A DNA stretch of 64,000 bases from Lycium barbarum. Its lineage: Eukaryota > Streptophyta > Magnoliopsida > Solanales > Solanaceae. A program made the translations under genes and the position numbers. Positions 25,416 to 36,388 of this stretch are shown here, piece by piece. Location: contig NC_083339.1 in the NCBI RefSeq assembly GCF_019175385.1, forward strand, positions 111,461,601 through 111,525,600, written 5' to 3'. Position 1 is the stretch's first letter, and the number at the start of each line of letters is the position of its first letter. Below the pieces are notes generated by a model. The model was not told the origin of the DNA and made no database searches. It worked only from the letters and a program-made list of their open reading frames with translations.

Positions 25416-26428
25416 GAGAAAAGGCCATAAATAGTCCCTTATCTATGGGAGTAGGTCTAAAATGGTCCCTTAACTATACACTTACCGATTTTAGTCCTTT
25501 AACTATCAAAAAACTTATCAAATTTGGTCTCCGTCTATGTTTTTATACAAACAGCGTACAAACTCATAAACCTTCATGAGATTAATCATTAAACCATTCC
25601 TCAGACCTATATTTCTCTCTCCCTGCTTCTTGTTCCTCTTGTTTTTTTTTTTTTTTAAAAAGAAGAGCATTCTGGCACTGGTATCGCTCTCGAGTCTCTA
25701 AAATTCGAAAAGACAAACTCAGGCACAAAATTTCTATAACCATTCTTCTCAAACACTACTAAAAAAGTCGTAAAAACCGACGGAAAAAAACGGATGAAAA
25801 AAACCAACGGAAAGACCGACAGATTTTGTCGGTTTTTTCAATAATTTTTTTAAATCTTTTTTTTAAAAGAAAACCGACGGACTGCGTCGATTGTTTTATG
25901 CACAAAAATGCGCGAAAAAATATAATTATTTGTTATATTATTTTCTAAAATAAACCGATGGAGTCCGTCAGTTTTTTATTTTATTTTTTAATTTTTTTAT
26001 AAAAAAACCGATGGAGACGGAGTCCGTCAGTTTTTAGAGCGAAAAAACAGTATAAATTAAATCAATGTAAGTATATGAACAAAAAATATCAGTGGTCTAG
26101 TGGTAAAGCCCTTTAATGCCAAGGAACATACCCGGGTTTGACTCCAAGTTCCTATGGAACATAAGGAATGTAAGTCCGGTTTATTTTTTTTAACAAGAGG
26201 AACTTGACGAAAAAGAAGTAGGGAGAGAGAAATATAGGTCTGAGGATTGGTTTAACGGTTAATCTCACGAAGGTTTATGAGTTTGTACGCTGTTTGTATA
26301 AAAAAATAGATGGAGACCAAATTTGATAAGTTTTTGGATAGTTAAAGGACTAAAACTGGTAAGTATATAGTTAAGGGACCATTTTAGACCTACTCCCATA
26401 GATAAGGGACTATTTATGGCCTTTTCTC
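25416..26428. mobile_element. Long-TIR element, 1.0 kb (Mutator-like, non-autonomous)
   Basis: About 215 bp at the left (25416-25632) is the inverse of about 220 bp at the right (26207-26428), starting gagaaaaggccataaatag. Flanks gtgttcttt and gtgtttcttt agree apart from one T, which fits the 9-bp duplication of MULEs. The centre holds repeated ccgacgga/ccgtcagttttt words, a CACTA-like start (cactactaaaaaagtcg at 25754) and a tRNA-like segment, so it may be a composite. Confidence 0.8.
26093..26191 (+). other. tRNA-like A and B boxes, possible SINE fragment
   Basis: tggtctagtgg (26093-26103) fits an RNA polymerase III A box, and ggtttgactcc (26135-26145) fits a B box with one deviation from ggttcgantcc. 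The order, and the spacing of about 31 bp between them, are those of a tRNA gene. A T-run (26184-26191) follows and could stop polymerase III. No full cloverleaf forms by eye, so I call it a tRNA-derived remnant, not a tRNA gene. Confidence 0.5.
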
Positions 26429-26438
26429 GTGTTTCTTT

Positions 26439-27630
26439 ATCATGTAATTTTCAATTATTAAACTCTTATTTTTATTTCAATTTTTATAAGATAATTTTGG
26501 TAGGCCAATTACGTTATTGAGTAACAAAATACGATAATTCCAAATTAGTTTTATGCTTTCCAATATGGATTCACTAACACTATTACAATTTCCTTAATTC
26601 TCTTTTAGCTTTAGTTGGACCTTTTCATAGAGCATGGTTAAGCACTCAAGAAAATGTACTTAGGAAATATAAATATTTTTGCTACTCATCAGATTCCTTC
26701 CTCGAGAAATCTTATAAAAAGCAATAATAAACTCAAGATTGGAAAATGAGCAAAAAGAAATGAAATATGTTTTGCTAGCAAACGATTGCAATTTCAATAA
26801 TCTACGTATAAAATGAAAACAATAAAAATTTATCCCTGTAGTAACCATCACAACTTAACTACCATCTCCATTCTTCTGGAACACTTTTAATATATGGTAA
26901 TATTTTTCATTGCAGCGTCTAGGAGCAAAGAGAATTCATCATCATTCGGCAACCAACATCAACCATGAACCATTCCATCGAGTGAGGCCATAGGCTTCTA
27001 ACCATTTCTTGCACCTATAAAAAGCAGAAAATTCTCATTCAAATGGAGTAATTTAAAGAAAAGACCTAGACTTACTGCATAGGCAAGCATTATATTATTA
27101 TCAGCTTGGTCAATGCTGAAGAAACCGAACCATCTCAATTGCAAAAGCAATATAAATTAGGGAAAAATGGAAACAGCGAGAAGTAAACAATTGATAATGG
27201 GTTATGAATGCACACAGAAGTTCAAAAGTGCAGATCAATTTGCCCAAAAGTAGACAACAGTATTGCATGGGACTTGGCAACCTCATTGATATGCATATAT
27301 ATAGTAGTTTTCATGATTTTATAATAAAAGCTCCTCAAATTTTACAATTACGTGATTGTATCCTTTCAATTTCTCAAAAATTCAAAAAATATCTTTCAAC
27401 TTCTACATTAAGTTACAGGGAAGAATAACAAACGGTTGTAGAGGGGGTGGAGAATGTGCAATTAAGATAATTACGAGGTGTAATTAAGGGACTTAAGAAA
27501 GTGGCTTTTGAATTGTTTTAATACATTAACATATTAATTTTTAAATGAGAGAAAATTCGAAAAGGAGAAAAAAAGATAAATGGCTTTCTAGACCATAGAG
27601 AGATGTCACATCACCTTGTCTATGCCTACC
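26439..27630. other. AT-rich intergenic DNA, no gene supported
   Basis: Short frames here (such as 27204-27428) have no recognisable features. No repeats with clear borders were found. Confidence 0.45.
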
Positions 27631-27647
27631 TTTATAATATATATAGA
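27631..27647 (+). promoter_or_regulatory. Possible TATA box
   Basis: tttataatatatatag lies about 80 bp before the ATG of the short signal-peptide frame at 27723. The spacing would leave a leader of about 50 bases. Plausible, but the region is AT-rich. Confidence 0.3.
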
Positions 27648-27722
27648 TATGGATTTTACAAAAAAAAAAAAAAAGTCTCACACAGAACGTCCTCTTTCTC
27701 ATTCATCTCAACAAAGCCAACC

Positions 27723-27830
27723 ATGTTCAAATATATCCTTGCAAATTCAACCCTCCTCTTAGTGCTAAACATAGGATACAATAACAGTACTATTGCAAAT
27801 TTTTCTCTCTATGTTTTTTTCTTCTTTTGA
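27723..27830 (+). pseudogene. Signal-peptide-like 5' gene fragment, 35 codons
   Basis: The frame begins MFKYILANSTLLLVLNIG, a charged start followed by a hydrophobic run like a secretory signal, and then turns into a T-rich tract and stops. The ATG context (ccaaccatgtt), a leader rich in ct and ca, and an upstream TATA-like word look like a genuine 5' gene end. The wording recalls signal peptides of plant hybrid proline-rich or lipid-transfer-like proteins, but no cysteine motif follows, so this would be a first-exon fragment cut off before the mature domain. It lies just left of hAT copy 2. It could equally be a chance frame. Confidence 0.25.
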
Positions 27831-27991
27831 TCGGCTGACGACGCTCTTGTATTTTGAATTTATAAAATGTGATGTAGACTTTGTCCGTCTGGTAGATAGG
27901 GCTGCACATTTTTCTAAGAAGAAAAGTTTCCTTTTTGTGCTTCATCACGTTGAATTGTGAAAATTAATGACTAATTTATGATTTTTTATCA

Positions 27992-27999
27992 TGTTTTAG
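27992..27999. repeat. Left 8-bp target-site duplication of hAT copy 2
   Basis: atgtttta, repeated exactly at 31700-31707. Confidence 0.9.
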
Positions 28000-28259
28000 T
28001 AAACCTGGCAACCGGTTGCAACCGGAACCGCTTAACCGGTTCCGGTTTACCGGTTTGAAACTCCAAACCGGAACCGGTCCGGTTTGGAGTGGTTAAAACC
28101 TTTTTTATTTTATTTTTTGTATTATATATATATATTATAGTATTTATTAGTATATTGTAGGTATATTTACATATGTTATACAACTTTATAATTAAAGTTT
28201 AAATATTTACTGACTAACAGGCTAATAACAAGTCAGTAATACAGAATAGTGTTTTTCGT

Positions 28260-28438
28260 ATACATATATATGTATAACTTAATATACTTATATATATGTA
28301 TAACTTAATATATATACTATATATACTTATATATATATGTATAACTTATATATACTTATATATATGTATATATATGTACTATATACTATATATACTATAT
28401 ATACTTATATACTATATATACTTATATATATGTATAAC

Positions 28439-28475
<37 letters not shown>
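28260..28475. repeat. AT-rich tandem tract downstream of the copy 2 transposase
   Basis: Repeats of tatatatgtataacttaat variants and a pure (TA)n run near 28443-28471. It corresponds in position to the larger belt of copy 1. Confidence 0.8.
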
Positions 28476-28665
28476 AGTATATTCTTAGTATATTTTAGGT
28501 ATATTCCTAACTTAATAAAAGTAAAAATATGAACACAAGTAAATAGAAGAAAGCTCAATGAGCCATATATTTTATTCATTCTTGGATAACATTTATTTGT
28601 AAGTTGTATTTTTTTTTAACTTGCAAATAATACATGAGTTGTACAAAAATAGTAGAATAATAAAA

Positions 28666-30937
28666 TCACCAATTTTGAACCATTTTGTTAATTTCCCCCA
28701 CATCATATTCGGTCATGAAAATATCTTCAAAGTCTTCCATTTGGTCCGGTCCACTAGCTATCAAATCTTCAATTTCTTCCTCTTCGCCTTCCTCCGCTTG
28801 TAAGTTTTGGTTGCGTCGCTCCGATCTAATCCAATCGCGAATGCACACTAGTACTTGCAAGCTAAAGCCGGATAATGAATGTCTATGGTCTCCAATTTGC
28901 TGTCTTCCTTGGCTAAATGCGCTCTCCGAAGCCACGGTTGATACTTGAACCGTAAGGATATCTCGAGCCATTCTTGAAAGTACCGGATAGCTTGCCTTGT
29001 ACTTCTTCCACCATGCTAAGACATCCAACTCATCCAGTTCCTTGATATCCACATTTGGCTGCATCAAATAAAAGTTATATTCATCAAAGTTTGCAGTAGA
29101 AGAAGAAGTTGGCTGTGAATGTAAAACTTTTAAACCCGACAAGCCCTTTTTGCTACTCTGAGAAGTAGTAGGGCGTGGAGCAACGGGTGTAGCACGTTCT
29201 TCCAAACTAGAATAATGAGTAAAAACTTTTCTAAACTCATCATCAATAGCGAGATCGGCTTCAGCTAAAGATGGTTGAACTCCCTCTTCAATTTCTAAAA
29301 ATGTATAAATTTGACTAACCAAATTTTTAGTATAAGACAGTTTTAAACAAGGATTTAAAAGGGAACCCAATATAAATAAAGTTGGAATGGAAAAAAAATA
29401 CTTCTTAAATTTGATTATCATTTCAAAAATAGTCACTTGATAATCGGGTTTATATTTATACTCTTGTAAAACTCTAGCTATTTCCGCTAAATAGGCTAAA
29501 ATTTCGGTTACCGTGGGATAGAATTGTCTAGAAAAAGCAAGAGTTGCATTATAAAAAATTTCTAAGAGTTCAACACATTCTTTAACATCTTCCCAATGCC
29601 TAAAAGTTAATCAATCCTCACTATCAGTATTATATTTGTTGTGAACTTGTTGTATGAGAATCCTATACTCATATGTTTGTTGTAGCATAATGTAAGTGTA
29701 GTTCCACCTAGTCTCAATTTCTACTTGAATTTTTCTAGGTCTAAGGTTATTTTCCACACAAGCATTCTTAAAATCTCTAATTCTTCCCCTATTAGCATTA
29801 CAAAAAAGAAACGCAACCGCATCTCTAACTTTTTGAACAGAATCATCAAAATGCACAAGACCATCTTTAACAATTAAATTTAAAATGTGACAATTACATC
29901 TTACATGAAAAATATTTCTTAGCGGAGGGTTTAGTTCTCTTTTTATAAGACCTATCGCCTTTGTATTATTAGAAACATTATCTAAAGCAATACAAAGTGT
30001 TTTTCTATAAATGTTAAAAAATCTCATAATAGTAGACATTGAATCGGCTAAATTTTTTCCATCGTGACGACCTTTTCCTTCGTCATATAAAAAAGCTATA
30101 ATTCTTTTTTGCATAACCCAGTTGTCATCAACCCAATGACATGTAATAGCAAAAAAATCTAAATGGTTATTACTAAGACCCAAATCAGCAGTAAGACAAA
30201 CATTACAATTTAAAGAATTAAATACATGGCGCAAATAAAATCTATATTTTTTAAACAAATCTATAACATCGGCTCTACAAGTACTTCTAGGAATACCCTC
30301 AAATAACGAATTATAACAACGTTGAATGTAAGTAACAAACCCCAAACCTGAGGGAAAGGAAAATGGTAAACAATCATAAGCTACCATTTTAGCTATTTCT
30401 ACACGCTCTTTTTTCTTGTCATACTTAAAATTTCTACCGGTTCGTGGGTCTATCGTCATTTGAATCCCCTCCCCCCACATTTGAACCCGTTTGCTCTCCC
30501 CAATCATCCATATGTTTAGTTCTCATATGACTATTTAGTGTACCTGTTCCACCATCCTTACCAGTTCTTTGCTTAAAACTAAATACTTGTCTACATATGT
30601 TACATGTAGCTGATTGGTTTTCCCTATTCTTAGTCATAAATTTCCAAACTTTAGCTGTTGGCTTACGAGTTCTAGGCGGTTTGTCTTGTGTATGTGATTG
30701 TGCAGGACATGTATCTCCTATGGGATTTTCGGGGGGTTGTGTTTCATTATCATCATCTAAGTCTTCATCAAAAGTGTCGGTAAAATGTTGTTGCATTGCC
30801 TCATGACCTAAAAGTGGATTATTTCCACCAACATCAATACCTAAATTAGGTGTTTCTTCCACAAATGTTTCCTCATTAAGCGCACCCCTAACAATACGAC
30901 TACTACTACCGGCACCACGTCTTAATCTCTTAGACAT
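28666..30937 (-). pseudogene. hAT transposase with one frameshift and one stop (copy 2)
   Basis: This Ac-like transposase would be about 755 residues, a normal length for the family. Starting from the ATG at 30937, the order is an acidic N-terminal region, a BED zinc finger (CNICRQVF...HMRTKH, 30613-30520), the RNase H-like core in the middle frame (30507-29611), and the hAT dimerisation region (WWKKYKASYP, VASESAFSQ, near 29000-28900), ending at the stop 28668. Two lesions are visible. One is a 4-base gain in a G-run near 30465-30476 relative to copy 1, which shifts frame after the finger. The other is TGG to TGA at 29613-29611, where copy 1 keeps TGG. The frame after the stop is open to the end. 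It would be non-functional as read here. Confidence 0.92.
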
Positions 30938-31699
30938 TATTAAATAGAATTAATTTAAATCACAATCAAATAAATCACAAGAAAATAAATTACAACAAAT
31001 TAAATTGCTAGAATTAAATTGCGTAAATTAAATTGCTAGAATTAAATTGCGAAAAATAAAGATAGAGTTGGAACGAAGGTACTAAATTGCCGGATTAATT
31101 TCCAACAAAGTGAAGGCGGCTAGAATTGCAAATCCACCAAAGCTACTTCGGATTGTTGCAAAATCACCAACTCCACCAACAATATTATAATTGCAAAATT
31201 AATAATTGAAAGTTGAAACTATAATAACACTTTGTGGCTAATTATTGCAAAGTTACTATAATTGAGAGATTGAGATTTGAGAGAAAGATGAAGAAGAGTA
31301 AATTGGTGTGAATTAAAATGAAAATGAAGAAGGGTTTATATAGGGGTGGGGGATGGGTTAAAGTGTTAAAAAAAAAAAATGGGGGCCAAAAATTAACAAA
31401 ATGACCGTTTGGCAACGGCCATTTTTGCAAATGGACCGTTGCCAACGGTCCATTAACGCACAGGCGGGCGGCGGCCCAACGACTCTTTTTTTTTTTTTTT
31501 TTTTTAATTTAATCGGTTAAACCGGTTTAATCGGTCCGGTTCCGGTTTTATCGGTTTAACCGGTTCTGGTTTCTAAAATATCGGAACCGGACCGGTAATT
31601 TTTAAATGGTTAACCGGAACCGGTTAACCGGTTCCGGTTCCGGTTTAACCGGTCCGGTTAACAGTTTTAACCGGTTAAACCGAACCGGTTAACAGGTTT

Positions 31700-31707
31700 A
31701 TGTTTTA
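31700..31707. repeat. Right 8-bp target-site duplication of hAT copy 2
   Basis: atgtttta, matching 27992-27999. Confidence 0.9.
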
Positions 31708-32139
31708 GGCAGTTTGGAATATTGAGATTTGAAATATGTGAGGAGATTTCATCACCCGATTTTTGGGGTTTGCAATTTAGTTATCTTCTGATTTTTGTGT
31801 GCTACCTATCGTTTTTGCTATGTTCTTTGTTTTCTTTTCCAGTTTAGTTCATCTTTTACTGACATGTGGCGAAATTTGATTCGTGGACTTGCAATTTGAT
31901 TCTTGGATAGGCACAGCTTGCTTTTGAGTGTCTTGAGTCTGGTCATTTCAATTAATTTATGTTTGGATTATCAATATTTTTCATATTTGTTTATCAACTT
32001 GAGCTTGTACTTTTCCACTTCGAAATTTATGTTACTCATTATACACACGTTTAGTTACTCTATATACCGTTTTAATACTCTCTGTACTGTTTTAAAGAGT
32101 TTGTACTAAGGAACATGGAAAAAGAAACTAGTTTTACAT
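31708..32139. other. Intergenic DNA, no gene seen
   Basis: T-rich sequence with only short frames and no domain features. Confidence 0.45.
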
Positions 32140-32660
32140 ATGTAAATTTCCATACCCATCTACATTCATTAGTGTACTCTCTTTTAAATCTGTCTGTTTT
32201 TTCTTAAATAAAATTTTATGTGTTCTTAATTTTCTTAAAGAGCCATAAATTAAGTACGTAAAAATTGTGAAGTATGTAGTATAAGATTAGATTCATAATC
32301 TAATTAAATAAGAGAGGATAGTTTTTCCATGTAAAATAATAATAATGTTATTAATATAAGGGACAAAGTTGTCCTTATAAGCTTGTTACATAAAATTAGA
32401 AAAGATTGAGGTTTATATAGGAATTGGGAAAAGGGTCAAATATGCCACTGAACTACGAAATGGCTCATATATGTCACTCGTAAAATAAAGAGTTTAGATA
32501 ATCTCACGTGGCAAAATATGATAGTAGAAGAGTTCTGTTAATGAGTAATGACATATATGACCCAAAATGATAACGGCGGCAGCATTTTGAGCCCAACTAT
32601 TGGCATGAATGAGCCTTTTCTGATAGTTCGATGACATATTTGAGCCTTTTCCGTAAATAA
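32140..32660 (-). mobile_element. Intact relative of the element split at 14398/24165
   Basis: The reverse complement aligns with 14398-14554 and then directly with 23772-24100. At the join it reads ttttgccacgtgagattatc, where the other copy has the LARD. The right end keeps the terminus (catatttgagccttttcc); the left terminus is missing or diverged. Confidence 0.7.
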
Positions 32661-32969
32661 AATATGAAATGCATTAGAACTGTGACTTTGGTATACCAGT
32701 TGAACGTTAAGGCATGTGAGAGACATTTGCAGGTGGAAGAAGCTAAAAATAGTACTCAAGTAGTAATTGTTTGTCTCTCGGAAAGAAACTTTATCCATTT
32801 GTGCATGTTTTCTTGTATGACATCCAGAATTGGACTTTGTAGTGATAAAAGCTGCTGCTTCACAAGTCTTAAGAGTAAACAGGCACAAATGACAACACAC
32901 TTGAGTAATCTGAGATAACCAACAAGCATCTACGAACTTTTACTATGTCCAATTCAGAAAAAGGAAGCA

Positions 32970-33725
32970 GTACTCTTGATTTCCTGGCCTCTAAAAGAGT
33001 CGGAATCTTAAAAATTCAAGAACATAAGTAAGACCGGAATTCGAGAAGCAAAAAGCCACATGAACATCAGAATTCGAAACCGAAAAATGTAACATAGACA
33101 TGTAAATTGAAAAAAAAAAATGGAATATTATGAAGGATATGCTGTTTGAAGGTCCCTAGCCTCCTAGTCTTAAGAGTCAAAGACACACTTCAAAGGCATA
33201 AAATCATGCAGCATCTCCTTTCAGTAACTTCTTTCTGATGGAATCTGATGAAAATATTTAAAGGAGTTGCATTCACGACATGAAATTGTAAAGGGATAAG
33301 GAAGTTAGCTCATTTTCTGACACTAGAAAAAGCAATCCCAAATGCAAGAAGATATCCACAGGCCACAGCACAAAAAATCACTGGATATGCCGATTCTCTA
33401 GTGGTTTATACCGTCTCTTAAACTGAGAAGAAATGCTCTATAAAGGCGTGGAAAGGCTCTGCGGTAATGAACCAGAAGCAGAAAAATGAGGGAAAAGAAA
33501 AGCAGTTGGCGAATGATACTAAGGGAAATAGTGATAGGGCTACTCTCTATTGGCATGCAGTTATATATGCATAGTGAAATAATACTCCACTTCACTACAT
33601 ATTTCAACTGACACGCCAAAGGAGAGCTGCCCTGTTACTGTCTCTGCTTAATCCTACATTGATTTTCCACCTTCCTCATGCGGCAAGAATTGATGTGGAA
33701 GCTGATTAACTACATTGTAGATTGC
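32970..33725 (-). repeat. Inverted partner of 3890-4960
   Basis: The reverse complement is colinear with 3890-4586 and the stretch after the MITE at 4867. An extra ~30 bp (around 33560-33590) is present here and absent in the other copy. Upstream in this orientation there is a TATA-like word, actataaatag (about 33742-33752), which hints that the segment could be a duplicated promoter and leader. No shared coding frame was found. Confidence 0.7.
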
Positions 33726-33753
33726 AAGAAGGTACAGTTTCTATTTATAGTCC

Positions 33754-35142
33754 TACACCTGCATAATTCTACTGTATTAGATTCAAATTGTATAAGACTT
33801 CTCATATGGTGTATTCATCTAGTTTAATTTACCTGATATGATGGCCGGTTCAGGCTTACACAATTTATGTACCTAACTTATTAATGATCTGTAGTGAGTC
33901 ACTGTGTTCTCATGTTATTCCAAATATTAAGTCTTGTTTAGTTTGTTGTGAACCCATCAATTGCTTTAAATGTGAATAATGAGATCTATTCAATTGTACA
34001 TTTTAGGTGCAATGGCATGGTGACATGAACTTCAGTGGGCTGAAACTCACAGATTACCTTCTTACTGACAGCACAATTAATTGAAAAGGTTAGCTTTTAA
34101 TTATTAGGTTTGCGTAAGCCGAAATCGTAATGGCCGGCTAATACCGAATTGCCGCTAATAATTTGAGTTCAAGGAATAAATTACCGGCAATTAAGTAATG
34201 GCAACTAAATAATTGCCACTAAAGGTGCTTTTCCTGTTAGTGATTAGGTATTGGCACTCAATTAGTAGTATATTTATGTGTTAGAGAATGACTACTTTGT
34301 ACATTTTTGTAATTACAGGTGAAGATGGAAGAAAAATTCAAACTACCTGCTAGTACTATATACAAATGGCAAAACGTAACCTAAAGTGATAAAATAGTGT
34401 TAATCACCATCTAAGGTTAGTAATATTTGTGATGGGCTTATTCAAGCAAAGGTCTTCAAATTCAACAATGCTGAGCGAATAGCATCATTACTCACCACCC
34501 AAATTAAGATCAATTACCTATAAAAGTAAATACAAGGCCACATAATGTGCCACTGATATGACATGTGATTTTTTCTCCTTTTTTCTTATCGTTATTGTTT
34601 ATAGAGGAAGTCTAATCACTAATCAGAATACCTTCACAAGGTGACTCACAATTTCAGAATTTAATAAACAAACCAAATTTAGTACAGTACTATATTCTTG
34701 TTGGACTTTAAAGACACTAAGTGGTGTGCTTTAAAGATGAAGTCTGAAGTGGGAAATGGTGGAAACAAAATTAGAGGAAAATGAAATACGAAAAAGTAAC
34801 TTTTTTCAAGTGACATTTCTCCCACATTGGTGGTGGAAAGTAACACTAGAAGCATATCTTCTAACTCTTAAAGAGTTGCGAAGAGGGACTCCCCTCACGT
34901 CGTCGTCGCTCACTCGGCTTTGGTTTTGGATTTGGTCAATTGATTGATAATCTTTTTTGACTGAATTTATTTTCCATTTTCATTAGTTAATTTCCTATTT
35001 CCTGATATTAATTCGCGCAATCAAAATTCGCGGTTCATTCTTCTTCATCCCCTCTTCTGTGCATCTTTTTCAAAGTCAAAAAGTAAGTGTCGTGTGATTA
35101 CTACCGTTTGTTGAGTTCGCTGAATTTCTGCAATTTCAATTG
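33754..35142. other. Intergenic DNA, possible CACTA remnant
   Basis: The word cttttcctgttagtg (34228-34242) is close to an inverted CACTA transposon end and is preceded by repeated ccggcaattaagtaatggc-like words, suggesting a decayed CACTA fragment (about 34085-34242). A pyrimidine-rich patch at 35035-35085 could be a gene leader, but nothing coding follows. No gene is supported. Confidence 0.35.
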
Positions 35143-35150
35143 TCAGTATT
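35143..35150. repeat. Left 8-bp target-site duplication
   Basis: tcagtatt, repeated exactly at 36381-36388 on the other side of the hAT element. Confidence 0.92.
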
Positions 35151-36380
35151 CAGGGGCGGCTCAACGAATTTGGTGTCCTAAAGCCAAAATATATTAAAAG
35201 GCCTTAAACTTTTTAAATAAATTCATATAATAATGAGATGAGAAAGAAGTCCACATGACCTCGATCTAGTTGCAAGAACGCAAAGTGTGGTGTATGGTTA
35301 GGCATACGCCACGTTTTCAATGGGTGAGCATGATTTACCAAATTTCGAACTTCACTTGCGCTAGGAGATTCTTAGTTAAAAATATGCAACATAAAATAAC
35401 TTGTTTTTCTGATCATGTATGAATCAATCCAATATTGACAAAAAGAAATAACGAATTCAAAGGAACTAAGTGTTGGGATCGAAATCATCAAGGCGTCATG
35501 CGGAAGCTTACAATTGCAAACCTTGAATGACGATAAATCAGACGACAAAGAAAACTATAAAAAGGACTTTATTATATGATATGCATTTGACTTAAACCTG
35601 TCTTCAACCTCGTTGTACCGTTGGCTCTGATATCACTTGTCGGGATCAAAATAACAGGACATCATGCGGAAGTCAATAATTTGCAAACCTTCACGGCGAT
35701 AAATCAGATGACAAATAAAACTATACTAAAAAGCATAATATTATAATATGGTTTGGTCTAGTGACCTACATATTAAAAAATCTAATTTAAACGAAAGCAT
35801 TAAAAACTATGGAGAGAATAATCTCCCCATAAACAAGACTCTTTAGTGACTACATTATGGATACTATTGTGTTCTCTAATTGTGAGAAGGAGGTCTTCAA
35901 ATGATAGATGTCCAAAACTTTTCCTCCAAGAAAAGGGTTACTCAAATATGGAAGATTTGTATTTTTCCTTATGGAAAAAAGTAAAATCAATTATAGTAAA
36001 CTCTTTGCCCTTCCTTCAAGAAAAGGTAAAATCCAAATATGGTAAGAAAATCAAGGTAAAACCCTAACACTAAGATGAAATTAGAAAGTGACATGGTCAA
36101 AAGCATGAAAAACAAGAGTACATAGAGAAAGAAAAATTAGAATTGATGAGAAAGCAGAAAAAAACTATTTAATTTAATGAGGGAAAAATTTATCGTTATG
36201 TACTCGTTCAACCTTGACTTAATTAAAAAATATTAAATTTGAAATTTCTTATTAATAACAAATATATAAACCATATATATATATATATATATATAATATA
36301 GTAATTTCTAATTTTTGGGGCCTTTAATAATTGGGGCCTAAGGCAAAGGCCTTAGTTGCCTTACCTTAGAGCCGCCCCTG
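35151..36380. mobile_element. Non-autonomous hAT element, 1.23 kb, carrying Copia LTR debris
   Basis: Termini caggggcggctca and gagccgcccctg are imperfect inverses, with perfect 8-bp flanks tcagtatt. Subterminal text (ggccttaaac..., and its inverse aaggccttagttgcc) is partly inverted too. Inside lies a Copia LTR/primer-site junction (see 35471-36080), so this MITE either captured or was hit by a retroelement. No transposase frame is present. Confidence 0.9.
35471..36080 (-). mobile_element. Copia LTR fragments with primer-binding site
   Basis: Two LTR-edge-like starts, tgttgggatcgaaatcatc (35471) and tgtcgggatcaaaataacag (about 35638), share the following catgcggaag and cgataaatcaga words. 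Just before the second is ttggctctgatatcac, the inverse of a Met-tRNA-type primer site. This is how a minus-strand Copia 5' LTR begins. The remainder is decayed. Confidence 0.6.
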
Positions 36381-36388
36381 TCAGTATT

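Larger units (their letters stand above)
28000..31699 (-). mobile_element. hAT (Ac-type) transposon copy 2, 3.7 kb
   Basis: Termini aaacctggcaaccggtt (left) and aaccggttaacaggttt (right) are imperfect inverses, flanked by the exact 8-bp duplication atgtttta. Subterminal CCGGTT-type words are dense at 28010-28090 and 31505-31690. The element encodes a nearly complete transposase on the minus strand and has the AT belt (28260-28475) downstream of it. It has no nested insertion and is close enough to copy 1 to serve as its empty-site reference. Confidence 0.92.

Noticed and set aside
26093..26145. Functional tRNA gene
   Set aside because: A and B boxes are present but acceptor and anticodon stems do not pair by eye, so I call it only tRNA-like.
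32538..32900. 120-codon minus-strand frame and overlapping 84-codon plus-strand frame
   Set aside because: Half lies in a MITE-like element; no domain and no conserved counterpart in the related copy.
34085..34242. CACTA element
   Set aside because: Only one CACTA-like end is visible, with no partner terminus or 3-bp duplication.
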